A stretch of DNA of 8,395 nucleotides, taken from contig JAEWEN010000031.1 in NCBI GenBank assembly GCA_023389275.1, positions 1 to 8,395 on the forward strand, written 5' to 3'. The first letter of the stretch is position 1. Each line of letters begins with the position of its first letter. This DNA comes from Bacillota bacterium (lineage in GTDB: Bacteria > Bacillota > Clostridia > Clostridiales > Caloramatoraceae). Made by a program: the position numbers and the translations under genes. Below the pieces are notes generated by a model. It did no database searches. It saw only the letters and a program-made list of their open reading frames with translations, and was not told the origin of the DNA. Positions 6,913-8,395 of the stretch are shown piece by piece.

Positions 6913-7944
6913 ATGCTATCTAATGAAAATGAAACTTTAGAAGTTAAAGATCAGGTAGAAGAAGAAAAAGAAATTTTATTAGCTTCAGTAGGTAGTATAG
7001 TTTGGAATGACTTTGATAAAGATGGTTTAAAAGGAGGTAATGATAAAGGAATAAAAGGTGTTAAAGTAACTTTATATAGCGCAAGTCATAACAGCGAAAC
7101 ACACTATACTGAAACTACAGATGAAAATGGAGAATATTTAATAGAAAACGTATATCCAGGTGAATATTATGCAGTATTTGAACCAGGAGATGATTATGAG
7201 TTTATAACAGAGGGAGGATTAGTAGATCCTATAGGAAGAAGTAGAAGTTTTAAACTTGAAGAAGGAGAGATTAACTTAAGTATAAATGCTCCTATTATTA
7301 AAAATACAGGTTCAATAAAGGGAAATGTATTTAAAGACATTACTAATGAGTGTAATGTTGAAAAAATTGCATATAATGGGAAAGAAATTATACTTATAGA
7401 TGAAAAAGGAGGAAGAAAAAAGAAAGTTACAAATGAACTTGGAAGATATAGCTTTGAAGGACTTTTAGATGGAAAATACACTATTGTATTTAAAGAAGAT
7501 GAAAAATTTAAATGTATAACATCAAAGGCTATTGAGGTTAAGGTAGAAAATGGAGAAAGTTATTCCAATATAAATGCTATTTATGAAAGTATAAATAAAA
7601 GTTACTTTATTGAAGGTAGAGTGTTTTTAGAAAGAGTATCAACTGGCTCTTTAAAGCTAAAAGATACACTTGTAAATGGAATAATAGTACAAATTTATAA
7701 AGATAATAAGCTTATAAACAGCTCTTTAACTGAAACTATAAATGGGGTAATGGGATTATATAGATTTAAGGATTTAAGTAATGGGTTATATGAAATAAGA
7801 TTTGTACTTCCAGAAGGAGTAAGCTTTGGAAAACAAAAAAATGCTCCCTATGGATCAAAAGTTGATGAAAAAACAGGGATAGCAAGTGTATTACTTGAGG
7901 ACTCAAATGTTATTGATATTAACGCATCAATAATAATTAGTTAG
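6913..7944 (+). CDS. SdrD B-like / Cna B-type repeat protein without secretion signals
   Basis: A 343-aa protein made of about three prealbumin-like beta-sandwich domains. The first (about 26-125) is a typical SdrD B-like domain: VGSIVWNDFDKDG, GIKGVKVTLYS, then TTDENGEYLIENV and PGEYYAVFEPG. Its DxDxDG loop (D33, D35, D37) matches the calcium-binding loop of Sdr proteins. The second (about 131-225) has GSIKGNVF and NELGRYSFEGLLDGKYTIVF; the third (about 231-343) has YFIEGRVF and GLYRFKDLSNGLYEIRFVLP. The later copies are more diverged. Such domains usually sit in cell-wall adhesins, but here the N-terminus (about 1-24) is acidic and hydrophilic, and there is no signal peptide, LPXTG motif or C-terminal hydrophobic tail. 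A cytosolic or mother-cell (spore coat) location is conceivable. AAGGAGG at 6901-6907 supports the ATG. No terminator follows before the riboswitch at about 8010. Confidence 0.85.
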   Translation: MLSNENETLEVKDQVEEEKEILLASVGSIVWNDFDKDGLKGGNDKGIKGVKVTLYSASHNSETHYTETTDENGEYLIENVYPGEYYAVFEPGDDYEFITEGGLVDPIGRSRSFKLEEGEINLSINAPIIKNTGSIKGNVFKDITNECNVEKIAYNGKEIILIDEKGGRKKKVTNELGRYSFEGLLDGKYTIVFKEDEKFKCITSKAIEVKVENGESYSNINAIYESINKSYFIEGRVFLERVSTGSLKLKDTLVNGIIVQIYKDNKLINSSLTETINGVMGLYRFKDLSNGLYEIRFVLPEGVSFGKQKNAPYGSKVDEKTGIASVLLEDSNVIDINASIIIS

Positions 7945-7962
7945 ATAACTGGAAAAAAATAC

Positions 7963-7991
7963 TTGACTTTCCCATAAAAAACCTGTATAAG
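7963..7991 (+). promoter_or_regulatory. Sigma-A promoter of the lysine riboswitch transcript
   Basis: TTGACT (7963-7968), 17 bases, then TATAAG (7986-7991), with TG immediately upstream of the -10. The predicted start is near 7998, about 18 bases before the aptamer core, and inside a 12-base palindrome (7994-8005, ATACTATAGTAT). Confidence 0.75.
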
Positions 7992-8011
7992 TAATACTAT
8001 AGTATGAATAT

Positions 8012-8180
8012 TTCAGGTAGAGGCGCAATGCTTAAAAGTACTAACAAAGAGGTAAGCACGATGATGTGTTAGGAAAGGAAGTATTGCCGAAGTGTATAGC
8101 AAATGCTTTAATGCTATATTGCTGGTTGTATGCAATATATGTATGCAATTGTCACAAAAAAGTTTGTGGAGGGCTATCAT
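8012..8180 (+). promoter_or_regulatory. Lysine riboswitch (L box) aptamer
   Basis: The lysine riboswitch core is complete: GGTAGAGGCGC (8016-8026), AGTA of the loop E motif (8037-8040), GCCGAAG (8086-8092), GCTGG (8121-8125), GTCAC (8151-8155) and GGAGGGCTATC (8168-8178). Helices can be traced: a short P1 (8016-8020 with 8174-8178), P2 (GGC 8022-8024 with GCC 8086-8088, AATGCTT 8027-8033 with AAGTATT 8079-8085, CTAACA 8041-8046 with TGTTAG 8067-8072), P3 (8095-8101 with 8112-8118), P4 (8126-8133 with 8141-8148) and P5 (8153-8158 with 8163-8168). The L2-L3 kissing contact is also present: AAGCA (8054-8058) with TGCTT (8104-8108). It binds L-lysine in the nascent RNA and in this architecture should switch expression off. 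Targets in Firmicutes are lysine biosynthesis or transport genes; none is visible here. Confidence 0.95.
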
Positions 8181-8212
8181 TACTTTATGTATATCATAAG
8201 GTCTTAGATTAG
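8174..8212 (+). promoter_or_regulatory. Predicted antiterminator of the lysine riboswitch
   Basis: The 3' strand of P1 (CTATC, 8174-8178) can pair with GATTAG (8207-8212, one bulged T). Above an internal loop, ACTTTATG (8182-8189) pairs with CATAAGGT (8195-8202) around a TATAT loop. This structure uses both the P1 strand and the left arm of the terminator, so it excludes both. Without lysine the antiterminator should form and transcription continue. Confidence 0.6.
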
Positions 8213-8230
8213 TTTTCTAAGACCTTTTTT
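8198..8230 (+). terminator. Lysine-controlled intrinsic terminator (riboswitch expression platform)
   Basis: An 11-bp stem (8198-8208 with 8216-8226; core GGTCTTAGA/TCTAAGACC) has a seven-base loop and six T at 8225-8230. It starts about 20 bases after the aptamer, the expected position for transcription attenuation. It is probably also the first terminator met by transcripts from the SdrD B-like gene upstream. Confidence 0.92.
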
Positions 8231-8297
8231 ATATTGCTCTTTAAACCTAGGAATGTTTTTAATATAAAAAATAAAATATAGAGAGATTTTTGCACTT
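8231..8297 (+). other. Gap between riboswitch terminator and second terminator, no gene seen
   Basis: No reading frame with a credible start and ribosome-binding site is found on either strand. The only ATG (8254) opens a four-codon frame. The segment is AT-rich without clear hairpins. A read-through transcript would thus be a short RNA ending near 8326. Confidence 0.7.
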
Positions 8298-8326
8298 TAG
8301 GATTGATATTTCAATCCTATTTTTTT
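8298..8326 (+). terminator. Second intrinsic terminator downstream of the riboswitch
   Basis: A 9-bp stem (8298-8306 with 8311-8319, core AGGATTGA/TCAATCCT) with a TATT loop is followed by seven T (8320-8326). It is as strong as other terminators in the window and closes the riboswitch unit before any coding sequence. Confidence 0.85.
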
Positions 8327-8363
8327 GAAAAAATAAAAAAATTATACGAATTTAATAAAATAG

Positions 8364-8392
8364 TTGACGAATTGTGTATAAAAGTGTATAAA
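8364..8392 (+). promoter_or_regulatory. Sigma-A promoter for a gene beyond the right edge
   Basis: TTGACG (8364-8369), 17 bases, then TATAAA (8387-8392), with TG directly before the -10. It would start transcription just past the window end. It shows that whatever follows has its own promoter separate from the riboswitch. Confidence 0.65.
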
Positions 8393-8395
8393 TAT

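Noticed and set aside
7194..7481. 95-aa minus-strand frame inside the SdrD B-like gene
   Set aside because: It is a shadow of the plus-strand gene; the hydrophobic, Ser-rich translation comes from reading Glu/Lys-rich codons backwards.
7994..8005. 12-base perfect palindrome ATACTATAGTAT at the riboswitch start site
   Set aside because: Possibly an operator, but it is AT-rich, single-copy and without a known regulator; not enough to call a site.
8290..8328. Possible 12-codon TTG-start peptide after GAGAG, downstream of the riboswitch
   Set aside because: Poor start and spacing, and it runs through the second terminator hairpin.
8298..8395. Minus-strand open frame of about 32 codons entering from the right edge
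   Set aside because: It has low-complexity Phe/Tyr/Asn composition and overlaps a strong plus-strand promoter and terminator.

Overview
The window is about 73-75% A+T with strong AGGAGG-type ribosome-binding sites, intrinsic terminators with T-tracts and sigma-A-like promoters. Together with HelD, a PdxS-type vitamin B6 synthase and an L-box lysine riboswitch, this points to a low-GC Firmicute, most likely Clostridium sensu stricto. The species cannot be fixed from the sequence alone. I see no IS element, integrase, tRNA, rRNA or CRISPR array; it looks like ordinary chromosome.

Layout. Bases 1-264 are AT-rich and non-coding apart from a weak candidate promoter. A Cys-rich DUF5714-like gene (265-978) ends at a strong terminator. 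A helD gene (1087-3387) and an unrecognised 245-aa gene (3412-4149) follow 24 bases apart and end at a shared terminator. A lipoprotein gene (true start 4282, not 4255) and a hemolysin III/TrhA-family membrane protein gene (5190-5828) form a second pair with their own promoter. They meet the minus-strand pdxS gene (5871-6740) tail to tail across a 16-bp bidirectional terminator. pdxS and the SdrD B-like gene (6913-7944) diverge from a compact region with overlapping candidate promoters and two GTATCNNTAC direct repeats.

The right end, 7945-8395, has no convincing protein gene. It holds a complete lysine riboswitch with its own promoter, a five-way-junction aptamer, a kissing loop, an antiterminator and a terminator. 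A second terminator and a new promoter running off the edge follow. No reading frame with a credible ribosome-binding site lies between the riboswitch terminator and the second terminator, so the target of the switch is not visible. This is the most unusual point in the window.

The genes do not form one pathway. The window is a set of short transcription units: RNA polymerase recycling (HelD), envelope functions (lipoprotein and hemolysin III), PLP synthesis (PdxS, with no PdxT beside it), a beta-sandwich repeat protein without secretion signals, and lysine sensing. I did not find a clearly new multi-gene system. The best leads are the apparently gene-less lysine riboswitch, the pdxS/SdrD divergent control region, the unrecognised helD partner gene and the signal-less SdrD B-like protein.
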